From assembly GCA_019116345.1 (NCBI GenBank), contig DXBV01000020.1, forward strand, positions 1 through 64,000: 64,000 nt of DNA, given 5' to 3'. Under the pieces are notes generated by a model. It saw nothing but the letters and a program-made list of their open reading frames with translations. It searched no databases and was not told where the DNA came from. Below, piece by piece: positions 48,283 through 57,899 of the stretch (its first letter is position 1; every line of letters begins with the position of its first letter). Made by a program: the position numbers and the translations under genes. Origin of the DNA: Candidatus Allofournierella merdipullorum (GTDB lineage Bacteria > Bacillota > Clostridia > Oscillospirales > Ruminococcaceae).

Positions 48283-49239
48283 TTGAAACAATTTACCGCC
48301 GGCGCAAACGAGGACGGAGCGCGGCTTTCCCGCTTTGTAGAGAGCGTCACCACCGGCCTGCCCGCCAGCCTGCTTTATAAGAGTTTCCGCAACAAGCGCA
48401 TCAAGGTGAACGGCAAGCGCCAGACGCCGGACTACCGGCTGCATCAGGGAGACTTGGTGGAGCTTTACATCAACGATGAGTTCTTTGCCGCCGCGCCGCA
48501 AAAGCCCGTCCCCGCCCGGCGGACGCCGCCTTTGAAGGTGGTGTACGAGGATGAGGCTCTTGCTGTTCTCTACAAGCCCGCCCACCTGCTCTGCCACGGT
48601 GATCGCACCGGCGACGTCAGCCTTGTGGACGCCTTCATCGCTTATCTTGCCCAAAAAGGCGAGTTTGACCCGCAGGCGGAGGCGTCTTTCAAACCGGCGC
48701 TGTGCAACCGGCTGGACCGGGGCACCGAAGGGCTGGTGGTAGGCGCCAAGACCTACGCCGCGTTGCGGGACATGAACACCATCATCCGGGACGACCTTGT
48801 GCGCAAAGAGTACCTGACCATCACCTTTGGCGTGCCCGCCGCAGGGCGGCATGTGGCATATCTGCGTCACGACGAAAAGAACAACAAGGTGAAGGTGCAG
48901 GCGGAGCCCGGCGAGGGCTTCAAGCAGATCATCACCGACGTGGCGTTGGAACGCACCGAAGGCCCCTTCGCCCTCTGCCGCATCGGCCTTGTGACCGGAC
49001 GCACCCATCAAATCCGGGCGCATCTTGCCTTTTTGGGCGCGCCGGTGCTGGGCGACATCAAATACGGCAATCGCAAGTGGAACGAAAAGACCGGCTTTAA
49101 GACCCAGGCCCTCTGCGCGGTGAGCCTTACCTTTGCCCAGCTGCCGCCGGAAAATACGCTTTGCGGCTTGAGCGGCAAGACCATCCGGCTGGAACACCCG
49201 GTCATTCTGGATAAATTTGCATCGCTCGCGAGAAAATAA
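48283..49239 (+). CDS. RluA family pseudouridine synthase
   Basis: The 318-residue protein has an N-terminal S4-like domain (about residues 12-65) and a RluA-type catalytic domain with the active-site Asp in CNRLDRGTEGLVVGAK (about residue 145) and RTHQIRAHLAFLG. The RNA target is unknown; it resembles the YjbO/YhcT-like paralogues of Firmicutes. A TTG start at 48283 follows GAGGGG. It is one of the few plus-strand genes, has its own promoter and is followed by a terminator. Confidence 0.93.
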   Translation: MKQFTAGANEDGARLSRFVESVTTGLPASLLYKSFRNKRIKVNGKRQTPDYRLHQGDLVELYINDEFFAAAPQKPVPARRTPPLKVVYEDEALAVLYKPAHLLCHGDRTGDVSLVDAFIAYLAQKGEFDPQAEASFKPALCNRLDRGTEGLVVGAKTYAALRDMNTIIRDDLVRKEYLTITFGVPAAGRHVAYLRHDEKNNKVKVQAEPGEGFKQIITDVALERTEGPFALCRIGLVTGRTHQIRAHLAFLGAPVLGDIKYGNRKWNEKTGFKTQALCAVSLTFAQLPPENTLCGLSGKTIRLEHPVILDKFASLARK

Positions 49240-49266
49240 GCCCCTCTCCCCTTCTTGCATAAAGTG

Positions 49267-49308
49267 CAGCGGCCCGTCTCCCTCTCGGGAAACGGGCCGC
49301 TGTTTTTT
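49267..49308 (+). terminator. Terminator of the plus-strand pseudouridine synthase gene
   Basis: CAGCGGCCCGT (49267-49277) pairs with ACGGGCCGCTG (49292-49302), followed by TTTTTTG on the plus strand. It lies between the stop of this gene and the convergent polC stop. Confidence 0.92.
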
Positions 49309-49310
49309 GT

Positions 49311-52300
49311 TCAGAAGAAGCTGACCTGACTGGTGTCCGGCAGACTGCCGAGAGCCCCCACATTTTTCAGGTTTTCCATCACCGCGCTGGACACGCCGCA
49401 TGCCTGCTGCAGTTCCTCCACCGACAGGTATTCCTGCCCGTTGATGGTGGCGGCTTCCAGCGCCTGGGCGGCCGCCTCGCCCACGCCTTTCAGCGATGCG
49501 AAGGGCAGGCGCACCTTGCCGTCCTCCACCATGTAGCGCACGGCGCGGCTCTTGCCCAGCTCGATGGGCAAAAACTCATAGCCCCGGGCCAGCATCTCGT
49601 TCACCAGCTGCAAAGACACCTGGATGTCCTCGTCCTTGGCCTTCTTTTCCTCCTTGAGGCGCTGTTCCACCTCTTTCAGGTGCTGCTGCGCCACCTTGAC
49701 GCCGCCCACGGCTGCCTCGTAGTCGATGTCGTCGCCGCGCACGGTGAAGTAGGTGGCGTAGAACGCCTGGGGATGATAGACCTTGAACCACATCAGCCGG
49801 ATGGCCGCGATGAGGTACGCCACCGCGTGAGCCTTGGGGAACATGTACTTGATCTTGCGGCAGGAGTCCATGTACCAGTCCGGCACGCCGCACTCCTTCA
49901 TCTTTTCCTCCGCTCCCGGCGGGAAGCCGCCCTTGGCCACCTTGCCTTTACGGGTGAGCTCCATGATGTTGAAGGCCAGCTTGGGTTCCAGGCCCTTGTG
50001 CAGCAGGTAGGTCATGATGCTGTCACGGCAGCCGATCACGTCGGAAATGGTGCAGATCTGGTTTTTGATGAGATCCTGGGCGTTGCCGTTCCACACGTCG
50101 GTGCCGTGGGACAGACCCGAGATCTGAATCAGGTCGCTGAAGTTCTTGGGCTGGGCCTCGATGAGCATCTGCCGCACGAAGGGGGTGCCCAGTTCCGGGA
50201 TGCCGAAGGTGCCCGTCTGGCTGCCGATCTGCTCCGGGGTGACGCCCAACGCCTCGGTGCTCACCAGCAGGCTGATGACCCGCTGGTCGTTCATAGGCAC
50301 CTGGTCCATGGGGATGCCGGTCATGTCCTCCAGATACTTGTACATGGTGGGCACATCGTGGCCCAGCTCGTCCAGCTTGAGCAGCGTATCGTGGAGGTAT
50401 TTGAATTCGAAGTGGGTGGTCAGAACGCCCTTGTCCTTGTCGTCGGCGGGGTGCTGGATGGGACAGAAATCCTGTATTTCATGCACATCCGGCACGACCA
50501 CCATGCCGCCCGGATGCTGGCCGGTGGTGCGTTTGACACCGGTGCAGCCCACGGTAAGGCGGTTCTCTTCGGCGCGGTTCACCGTTCGGCCCCGCTCCTC
50601 CAGATATTTTTTTACATAGCCATAGGCGGTCTTGTCCTGCAGACCGGACACGGTGCCCGCCTTGAACACGTACTCCTTGCCGAACAGCTCCTCGGTGTAG
50701 CGGTGGACCTGGCTCTGGTACTCGCCGGAGAAGTTCAGGTCGATATCCGGCTCCTTGTCGCCGTCGAAGCCAAGGAAGGTCTCGAAGGGGATGTCGTGGC
50801 CGTCCACAATGAGCTGGGCGCCGCAGCGGGGGCAGGTCTTATCCGGCAGGTCGAAGCCGTCCGCCACGCTGCCGTCGGTGATGAACTCGCTGTACTGGCA
50901 CTGGGGGCACAGGTAGTGGGGCGGCAGGCTGTTTACCTCGGAAATGCCCGAGAAGTGAGCCACGGCGGAGGAGCCGACGGAACCACGGCTGCCCACCTGG
51001 TAGCCGCCCGCGTTGGAATATGCCACCAGCTTGACGGCGATGACGTACAGCACGGCGAAACCATGGCCGCAGATGGAGTCCAGCTCCCACTGCAGGCGGG
51101 TCTGGACGATCTCCGGCAGCGGGTCCCCGTAATGCTTTTTGGCGGTGTTCCAGGTGGCGTCGCGCAGCTGCTGCTCCGCGCCCTCGATGGAGGGCGGGAA
51201 GGTGCCCTTGGGAATGGCCCGGATGCCGCCGTCGCACATGTCGGCAATTTTGTTCGGGTTCTTTACCACGATCTCAAAGGCCTTGTCCTTGGGCAGATAG
51301 TAGAACTGGTCCAGCATATCCTGGGTGGTGCGGTAGTAGAGGGGCGCCTGGTTGTCGGCGTCCTTGAAGCCGTTGCCCGCCTGCAGCACCGCCCGGTAGA
51401 CTGCGTCCTCCGGGTCCTGGAAATGCACGTCGCCGGTGGCCACCACAGGCTTATGCAGCACCTCACCCAGCTTGATAATGGTGCGGTTGAAGTCCTGTAT
51501 CTTCTCGATGGAATCCACCAGGTGCTCCCGCAGCATGTACTCGTTGTTGCCCAGAGGCTGCACTTCCAGAAAATCGTAGTAATCAGCAATGCGGCACAGC
51601 TCTTCAAAGCTGCGGCCCTCCACCACAGCCCTGTAAAGCTCACCAGCCTCACAGGCAGAACCGATGATAAGGCCCTCCCGATGCTTGTCCAGCACACTGC
51701 GGGGCACCCGGGGTTTTTTGAAGAAATACTTGGTGTGGGCCTCGCTGACGATTTTGTAAAGGTTTTTCAGGCCCAGCTGATTGCGCACCAGGATGATAAG
51801 GTGGTAGTACTTCTTTTTGATGACCGCCGTGTTGCCGCCGCCGAGACCGGTGTTGATCTGTTCCACCGTCTTGACCCCTTTAAGGGCCAGATCCTCGAGC
51901 ATTTTGCAGAAAATCTTCGCCAGCGCCATGGCGTCGTCCGACGCGCGATGGTGATTGAAGGGCTCGATCTCCAGGTGGTCATTGATGGTATCCAGTTTGT
52001 AATTGCGCAGGCCATGGTAAAGGTTCTGGGCCAAAGACAGCGTGTCGATGTAGGCATTCTCCAGCCGCAGGCCGGCCTTTTCCGCCGCCGCCCGCATAAA
52101 GCGCATATCGAAATTGTGGGCATTGTGGGCGATGAGCACCCGGTCGCCGGCGAAGTCCATGAACTGCTTGATGGCTTCATCGGGGCCGGGCGCGTCGGCC
52201 ACCATGGAATCGTTTATGCCGGTAAGCTCCACGATTTTGGGCGGAATGGGCTTGCCGGGGTTCACAAAGGTGCCGAAGGTTTTTGTTATCTCGCCGTTCT

Positions 52301-53594
52301 CCACCATCACGGCGCCGATCTCGGTGAGGGCCTCGGTCTTGGGATCAAGGCCGGTGGTCTCGGTGTCGTAGACAACGAAGCTGCCGGAAAGCGGCCCGGT
52401 GGCCTCGCCGTAAAGAACCGGCACCATGTCGTCCACAAAATAGGCCTCGCAACCGTAGATGAGTTTGAAGTCCGGGTCGTTCTTGCGGATGGCTTCCGCC
52501 GCCAGCATCGCTTCCGGGTAGCCCTGGCACACGCCGTGGTCGGTGATGGCGATGGCCCGGTGGCCCATGCGGTGAGCAGTGCGAACAATTTCGCCGGGGT
52601 CACAGAAGCCGTCCATGCTGGAAAGCTTGGTGTGCAGGTGCAGTTCCACGCGCTTTTCGGGGGCGTTATCCTCCCGCTTTTTGCGCTCCACCTGCAGCAC
52701 GTCATAGGGGTAGACCACATAGTCGTGCTCGTATTTGTCGTAGGCGCACTCGCCCTTCAGCACGAGGGTTGTCCCCTTCTTTACTTCCTCCCACTTGGAG
52801 TAGTCCTCCCCGTCCCGGCTGCGCAGTTTCAGGCTGATGGAGCCGGTATAGTCGGTGATGGACACGATGTAGCTCTTCTGGAAGTTGCCCTTGACCTCCA
52901 CGGCGAACACGTCGCCCCAGATGGTGACCTTGCCGCTGTCGCTGCCCAGGTCCTTCAAAGGCGTGACGTTGTTCGGTTTGAAGTTCTTGCCGTGGAACAC
53001 GCTCACCGGCTTGTCGGTGAGGTCAAGGCCGGGTATCTTGAAGTCGGGCGGCTGCTTCTTCTCCTCAAAGCGGGGCGCGGGAACTTTCTGCATCACCCGC
53101 TTTTCCCACTCGTCAGCGGTCACAGTGCTGTTCTGTTCCAGGGTCACGGCAGGCAGCACGCCGGTGCGCTGCTCCACCAGTTTGGCCAGGACGTCTCCAA
53201 AGCCGATCCCTTCCAGAATGTTTTTTCCCACCGGCACTGTGATGGTGAGCTGTGTGCCCTGCAGCGCAAAGGATGCGTGATCCAGAAAACCGTTCACCGG
53301 CAGGCCCTCGCTGCGCAGCTCGTCGATCATTGCCCGCAGGCTTTCTTCGGTGATGGTCTCGAAGGGGAAATAGTTGCAGACCATCAGCTCCAGCCCTTCA
53401 AACTGCGGCGCCAGCGACGCGCAGAGACGCCCGCACAGTTCCACCGGCAAAGGCGCTGCGCTGCGCAGGCTGATCTTCAGTTTTCGGCTGATGCGCATCA
53501 GCTCCACCTGCTCCACGAGCACGCCCGCAAAACAGCGGGCAAAGGTCTCGTCGGCGTTGAACTGAGGCCACAGCTGGCTGACCAATGGCTTCAA
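49311..53594 (-). CDS. polC: DNA polymerase III alpha subunit, Gram-positive PolC type
   Basis: PolC is the replicative polymerase of Firmicutes. The product of about 1,427 residues has an N-terminal domain, an OB fold (about residues 210-300), a split PHP domain (ELHLHTKLSSMDG, ITDHGVCQG), the inserted proofreading exonuclease (VVYDTETTGLDP, HNAHNFDMRFM) and the C-family polymerase core with the catalytic PDIDLNFSGEYQ. A TTG start at 53594 is preceded by GGGAAGGGAG; the longer frame to 53672 lacks a site. It follows ispG by 81 bp and ends the large pyrH operon. Confidence 0.96.
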   Translation of the reverse strand: MKPLVSQLWPQFNADETFARCFAGVLVEQVELMRISRKLKISLRSAAPLPVELCGRLCASLAPQFEGLELMVCNYFPFETITEESLRAMIDELRSEGLPVNGFLDHASFALQGTQLTITVPVGKNILEGIGFGDVLAKLVEQRTGVLPAVTLEQNSTVTADEWEKRVMQKVPAPRFEEKKQPPDFKIPGLDLTDKPVSVFHGKNFKPNNVTPLKDLGSDSGKVTIWGDVFAVEVKGNFQKSYIVSITDYTGSISLKLRSRDGEDYSKWEEVKKGTTLVLKGECAYDKYEHDYVVYPYDVLQVERKKREDNAPEKRVELHLHTKLSSMDGFCDPGEIVRTAHRMGHRAIAITDHGVCQGYPEAMLAAEAIRKNDPDFKLIYGCEAYFVDDMVPVLYGEATGPLSGSFVVYDTETTGLDPKTEALTEIGAVMVENGEITKTFGTFVNPGKPIPPKIVELTGINDSMVADAPGPDEAIKQFMDFAGDRVLIAHNAHNFDMRFMRAAAEKAGLRLENAYIDTLSLAQNLYHGLRNYKLDTINDHLEIEPFNHHRASDDAMALAKIFCKMLEDLALKGVKTVEQINTGLGGGNTAVIKKKYYHLIILVRNQLGLKNLYKIVSEAHTKYFFKKPRVPRSVLDKHREGLIIGSACEAGELYRAVVEGRSFEELCRIADYYDFLEVQPLGNNEYMLREHLVDSIEKIQDFNRTIIKLGEVLHKPVVATGDVHFQDPEDAVYRAVLQAGNGFKDADNQAPLYYRTTQDMLDQFYYLPKDKAFEIVVKNPNKIADMCDGGIRAIPKGTFPPSIEGAEQQLRDATWNTAKKHYGDPLPEIVQTRLQWELDSICGHGFAVLYVIAVKLVAYSNAGGYQVGSRGSVGSSAVAHFSGISEVNSLPPHYLCPQCQYSEFITDGSVADGFDLPDKTCPRCGAQLIVDGHDIPFETFLGFDGDKEPDIDLNFSGEYQSQVHRYTEELFGKEYVFKAGTVSGLQDKTAYGYVKKYLEERGRTVNRAEENRLTVGCTGVKRTTGQHPGGMVVVPDVHEIQDFCPIQHPADDKDKGVLTTHFEFKYLHDTLLKLDELGHDVPTMYKYLEDMTGIPMDQVPMNDQRVISLLVSTEALGVTPEQIGSQTGTFGIPELGTPFVRQMLIEAQPKNFSDLIQISGLSHGTDVWNGNAQDLIKNQICTISDVIGCRDSIMTYLLHKGLEPKLAFNIMELTRKGKVAKGGFPPGAEEKMKECGVPDWYMDSCRKIKYMFPKAHAVAYLIAAIRLMWFKVYHPQAFYATYFTVRGDDIDYEAAVGGVKVAQQHLKEVEQRLKEEKKAKDEDIQVSLQLVNEMLARGYEFLPIELGKSRAVRYMVEDGKVRLPFASLKGVGEAAAQALEAATINGQEYLSVEELQQACGVSSAVMENLKNVGALGSLPDTSQVSFF

Positions 53595-53675
53595 TGGTTT
53601 TCTCCCTTCCCTTATGACAAAACGCGGCCCGCGGGCAAGGCGCATGCCCTGCCCGCAGGCATATAAGAACAACTT

Positions 53676-54719
53676 TTACAGCTTATAGATCTCGTCCACC
53701 AGCTGGCCCACGATGTCGCCCCGCAGCATGCGGATCTTCTCGCCGCGGATGAACAGCAGCGCCTCGTCCTTACCGCCGGCGATGCCGATGTCCGCTTCCC
53801 GGGCCTCGCCGGGGCCGTTCACGACACACCCCATCACGGCCACCTTGATGGGCTTTTTGTAGCCCTTGAGCCGCTGTTCCACCTCGTCGGCAATTTTGGC
53901 CACCGGGATGTTGGTGCGCCCGCAGGTGGGGCAGCTGATGATTTCCGGCCCGCCCACAGCGTGGCCGGCGGCGCGCAGGATGTCAAAGCCCGCCTGCACT
54001 TCTTTCTCCGGCTCGTCGGTAAGGGAGACGCGCAGGGTGTCGCCGATGCCCTCCATCAGAAGGCCGCCGATGCCCATGCCGGACTTGATGAGGCCCATGC
54101 GGTAGGTGCCGGCCTCGGTGACGCCCACATGCAGCGGATAATCACACCGCTCGCTTAAGAGGCGGTAGGCCTCCATCATGCGGGGGACATTGCTGGATTT
54201 GATGGAGATGACGATGTTGTCGAAATCGTATTTCTCCAGCAGGGAGACGTGATACATGGCGCTTTCCACCAGCGCCTCGGGTACCGGCGCACCGTACTTG
54301 GCCAGCATCTCTTTTTCCAGGCTGCCGGCGTTCACGCCGATGCGGATGGGAATGTTCTTCGCCTTGCAGGCGGCAGCCACCTCTTTCACATGGTCGTCGC
54401 CGCCGATGTTGCCGGGGTTCAGGCGAATCTTATCCACCCCCGCGTCCACGCAGGCCAGCGCGATGCGATGATTGAAGTGGATATCCGCCACCAGCGGGAT
54501 GTCCACGACGTTTTTGATGGCTTCGATGAGACGCACATCTTCCAGAGTGGGCACGCTCACCCGCACGATCTGGCAGCCGGCCTCGGCCACCCGCACCGCC
54601 TGAGCCACGTTGCCCGCCACATCGTCGGCGCGCACATTGAGCATGGTTTGGACAGCCACCGGGTTGTGACCGCCGATGGTAAGATTGCCGATCTTCACTT
54701 CACGCTTTACTTTGCGCAT
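53676..54719 (-). CDS. ispG: 4-hydroxy-3-methylbut-2-enyl diphosphate synthase IspG
   Basis: IspG is the [4Fe-4S] enzyme of the penultimate step of the MEP isoprenoid pathway. The 347-residue protein has the TIM-barrel part (VADIHFNHRIAL, IRLNPGNIG) and the cluster ligands in SCPTCGR and GCVVNGPGEAREAD. With dxr (55857-57011) it shows that isoprenoids are made by the MEP route, feeding undecaprenyl diphosphate synthesis by uppS in the same operon. Confidence 0.96.
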   Translation of the reverse strand: MRKVKREVKIGNLTIGGHNPVAVQTMLNVRADDVAGNVAQAVRVAEAGCQIVRVSVPTLEDVRLIEAIKNVVDIPLVADIHFNHRIALACVDAGVDKIRLNPGNIGGDDHVKEVAAACKAKNIPIRIGVNAGSLEKEMLAKYGAPVPEALVESAMYHVSLLEKYDFDNIVISIKSSNVPRMMEAYRLLSERCDYPLHVGVTEAGTYRMGLIKSGMGIGGLLMEGIGDTLRVSLTDEPEKEVQAGFDILRAAGHAVGGPEIISCPTCGRTNIPVAKIADEVEQRLKGYKKPIKVAVMGCVVNGPGEAREADIGIAGGKDEALLFIRGEKIRMLRGDIVGQLVDEIYKL

Positions 54720-54739
54720 GATTTTTCCCTCTTTTCATC

Positions 54740-55807
54740 TCAAAACAGCCGAGTGATATCGTTGAAGGTGGCGAAAAGCATCACGGCGAACAGGAAGAAC
54801 AGGCCCGCCATGTTCACCCAGATCTCGAATTGCTTGGGCAGCGGCCGGCGGAAGATGCCCTCGATGAAGAGGAACACCAGCTTGCCGCCGTCCAGCGCCG
54901 GGAAAGGCAGCAGATTGAAAACACCCAGGTTCACCGTGAGCAGGGCCAGCAGGCTGAGCACTTCGGAGATGCCCATGCCCGCCGCCTGGTTGATCGCACT
55001 GACGATGCCCACCGGGCCGGAGAGCTCGGTCACGCTGACCCGCTGGGTCACCAGATCCACCAGAGAGCGGAACACCAGCCGGGCATAAAACAGCGTGTAG
55101 TCGAAGGCCTGGCCGATGACGTTCAGCGGCGTTTTTTCCAGCGCATAGACCTTGAAGCCCATGTTCATGGTAACGGTGTCGCCGTTTTGCACCTGGTCGA
55201 ACTGAACGTCGTTGATCTGCACTTTTTCGCCGCCGCGCTTCACGGTGAAGTCAGCGGTGAAGTCTTCACTGCGCTGTAACTCGTATATGATATCGTTGGC
55301 CACAAAACAGCGGCGGCCGTTGATGGCCAGGATCTCGTCCCCCACCTGCAGGCCGGACGCCTCCACGGCAGAGCCTTCCTCCACCAGAGCCACGGTGCGG
55401 CTGGCGAGAGTGTCGCTGCCGGAAAACAAGATCAGCAGCACCACAAAGCCCAGCACCAAATTCATCACCGCGCCGGCAGCCACCACAATGATGCGCTTCC
55501 AGACCTTTACTTTGGGAAAGGGCAGGCCGGTCTTTTCCTGCACCGGAAGCTCCGGGTCGGCAAACTCTTCCTCCGGAAGCTCTTCGTCCTCCCCTTCCAT
55601 GCTCACATAGCCGCCCACCGGCAGCGCGCGGATGCTGTACCGCGTGCCGTTTTTCACCCGGCTGAACAGCGCCGGGCCCATACCGATGGAAAACTCGTTG
55701 ACCTGGATGCCTGCTTTTTTTGCGCAGATGAAATGACCCAATTCATGGATCATCACCACCAGACCAAAGATGAAAATCGAGATGACGGTCGTGATCAGAA
55801 TCGACAT
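54740..55807 (-). CDS. rseP: RIP metalloprotease RseP (site-2 protease)
   Basis: The 355-residue membrane protein has the zinc motif HELGH (residues 21-25) in the first transmembrane segment, a PDZ domain (about residues 140-215) and the second metal site PALDGGKLVF near the C-terminus. It cleaves anti-sigma factors and remnant signal peptides in the membrane. A substrate cannot be named here. It lies between dxr and ispG, the usual Firmicute order. Confidence 0.95.
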   Translation of the reverse strand: MSILITTVISIFIFGLVVMIHELGHFICAKKAGIQVNEFSIGMGPALFSRVKNGTRYSIRALPVGGYVSMEGEDEELPEEEFADPELPVQEKTGLPFPKVKVWKRIIVVAAGAVMNLVLGFVVLLILFSGSDTLASRTVALVEEGSAVEASGLQVGDEILAINGRRCFVANDIIYELQRSEDFTADFTVKRGGEKVQINDVQFDQVQNGDTVTMNMGFKVYALEKTPLNVIGQAFDYTLFYARLVFRSLVDLVTQRVSVTELSGPVGIVSAINQAAGMGISEVLSLLALLTVNLGVFNLLPFPALDGGKLVFLFIEGIFRRPLPKQFEIWVNMAGLFFLFAVMLFATFNDITRLF

Positions 55808-55856
55808 ATGCCCTTGTTTGCTCGCTTTCTTATTTACTCGCAGGCCTTCTCCCCTG

Positions 55857-57011
55857 TTAAGTCAAATGGCTTTGCACAAAGGAGCGTGCCATGCGGTCAC
55901 ACTCGTACACATCGGCGAGGGTGTAGCCTCCCCCGAACGAGTCGCTGTCCACCACTGCCTCCACCAGCCGGCCGATGTCCAAAAAGCCGATTTTGTCCTC
56001 AAGGAACAAACGCACGGCCTCTTCATTTGCGCCGTTGGCGGCGCAGGGGCCAAGGCCGCCCTTGGCAATGGCCTTTTTGCAGGCGGCAAGGCAGCGGAAG
56101 GTCTCTTCGTCCGCCACGTCGAAGGTGATGGACTTGAGAGTGGTGAAATCCAGTTCCGGCGCACAGCCGGGGGCACGCTCGGGCCAGGTAAGCGCATACT
56201 GGATGGGAATGCGCATATCCGGCACACCCAGCTGCGCCAGGATGGAATTGTCGGAAAATTGCACCATGGAATGGATGATGCTTTGACGCTGCACCACCAC
56301 CTGCACCTTCTCCGGCGGCAGGTCGAACAGCCACACCGCCTCGATCAGCTCCAGGCCCTTGTTCATCAGGGTGGCGGAGTCGATGGTGATTTTTGCGCCC
56401 ATGTTCCAGTTGGGATGCTTGAGGGCGTCCGCTTTCGTTTTGCCGGCCAGTTCCTCCTTCTTCATCCCGAAGAAGGGCCCGCCGGAGGCGGTGAGCAGTA
56501 TTTTGGTGAGAGCTTTGGCAGAGTGGGCGTCCTGCAGGCACTGGAAAATCGCGGAATGCTCGCTGTCCACCGGCAGCAGCTTTGCGCCGTGGTCCCGGGC
56601 CGCTTTCGTCACCAGATAGCCGCCGGTGACCAGGCTCTCCTTGTTGGCCAGCGCCACGTCACAACCGCTTTCCAGTGCCGCAAGGGTGGCGCCCAGGCCG
56701 GCGATGCCCACCACTGCGTTGAGCACCACGTCCGCCTCGCCCATGCCGGCGAGGGTCACGATGCCCTCGGCGCCTTCCAGCACCTTGGGCGCGTTTGCGC
56801 GGCCAGCCAGCGCATCTTTGAGTTTTTGGCAGGCGCCGGGGTCCGCCACCGCCACATAGCGGGGGTGAAACTCCTCGATCTGCTCCAGCAGTTTCTCCAC
56901 GCTGGAATGGGCGGCCAGCGCCCGGACCTCATAGCCCTGGCTGCGGGCTACGTCCAAACTCTGGGTGCCGATGGAGCCGGTGGAGCCCAGCAGTGTGATG
57001 CTCTTTGCCAT
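55857..57011 (-). CDS. dxr: 1-deoxy-D-xylulose 5-phosphate reductoisomerase
   Basis: Dxr carries out the first committed MEP-pathway step with NADPH. The 384-residue protein has the nucleotide-binding TLLGSTGSIGTQSL at the N-terminus, the metal and substrate motifs LPVDSEHSAIFQ and TASGGPF, and WNMGAKITIDSATLMNKGLE. It lies between cdsA and rseP. Confidence 0.97.
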   Translation of the reverse strand: MAKSITLLGSTGSIGTQSLDVARSQGYEVRALAAHSSVEKLLEQIEEFHPRYVAVADPGACQKLKDALAGRANAPKVLEGAEGIVTLAGMGEADVVLNAVVGIAGLGATLAALESGCDVALANKESLVTGGYLVTKAARDHGAKLLPVDSEHSAIFQCLQDAHSAKALTKILLTASGGPFFGMKKEELAGKTKADALKHPNWNMGAKITIDSATLMNKGLELIEAVWLFDLPPEKVQVVVQRQSIIHSMVQFSDNSILAQLGVPDMRIPIQYALTWPERAPGCAPELDFTTLKSITFDVADEETFRCLAACKKAIAKGGLGPCAANGANEEAVRLFLEDKIGFLDIGRLVEAVVDSDSFGGGYTLADVYECDRMARSFVQSHLT

Positions 57012-57032
57012 AGCTTGTTCCTCCGTGAAATT

Positions 57033-57875
57033 TCACATCATGGTCCTGAACCAGACGGCCAGGGCCACCAGCGGCGTGATGAACAGCACGCTGTCAAAAC
57101 GGTCCATGATGCCGCCATGGCCCGGGAAGATGGTTCCGTAGTCCTTGATGCCCAGCTGGCGCTTGATGGCCGAGGCGAACAGATCGCCCAGAATGCCCAG
57201 CACCGAACAGCCCATGCCCAGCAGGAACACGGCAATATAACCGAACATGCTGCCCGCCGCGTGGCCGGTGAGCCCGCGTGCGGCCAGGGTGCACAGCACA
57301 CCCACCACACCGGAGCCCAGGATGCCGCCGATGGCGCCCTCCACCGTTTTGTGGGGGCTCACCAGCGGAGCCAGCTTGTGCTTGCCGAACAGCCGGCCGG
57401 TGAAGTAGGCGAAGGTGTCGCCGCCCCAGGCGAAGGCCAGCGCCATCAGGATCAGATATACCGCTTCGTAGCCGTACACATCTACGGGCAGCCGGGCCTT
57501 GATGAAGACCAGCGAATAAAAGGCGGTCCAGATGACCACGCCCACGGCGCACACGCCGCTGAGGCGGGCGACGTTCAGGTTCTGGTTAAACCATATGAGG
57601 CAGATGGCCAGATACAGTACAAAAAGGAAGCTGATGGGTGCGATCAGCAGTTTTTCCGGTGAAGCCGCGGACAGGATCAGCAACACCGTATACACCGAAA
57701 AGCCTCCGAACACCCAAGGGCCGCGTTCGCCCAGATCAAAGGCTTCGTAGATCTCGTGCACCGCAATGAGGCAGATCAGCGCCACCGCGATCTCGAAAAC
57801 CGGCGTGTTGAACAGACACAGCACCACTGCCAGCAGGGCAAGCCCGAAAGCAGAGGTGATGATCCGTGTTTTCAT
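57033..57875 (-). CDS. cdsA: Phosphatidate cytidylyltransferase
   Basis: CdsA makes CDP-diacylglycerol for phospholipid synthesis. The 280-residue protein has about seven to eight hydrophobic segments and the family signature SAIKRQLGIKDYGTIFPGHG followed by GIMDRFDS near the C-terminus. It is 24 bp downstream of uppS. Confidence 0.95.
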   Translation of the reverse strand: MKTRIITSAFGLALLAVVLCLFNTPVFEIAVALICLIAVHEIYEAFDLGERGPWVFGGFSVYTVLLILSAASPEKLLIAPISFLFVLYLAICLIWFNQNLNVARLSGVCAVGVVIWTAFYSLVFIKARLPVDVYGYEAVYLILMALAFAWGGDTFAYFTGRLFGKHKLAPLVSPHKTVEGAIGGILGSGVVGVLCTLAARGLTGHAAGSMFGYIAVFLLGMGCSVLGILGDLFASAIKRQLGIKDYGTIFPGHGGIMDRFDSVLFITPLVALAVWFRTMM

Positions 57876-57899
57876 CGAAGTCCTCCCCCTTTCACCGCG

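Noticed and set aside
49680-53666. Open frame of 1,328 codons on the plus strand opposite polC
   Set aside because: It is the antisense of the polC reading frame, produced by GC-rich third positions; it has no ribosome binding site and reads as low-complexity Val/Gly/His/Leu-rich protein.
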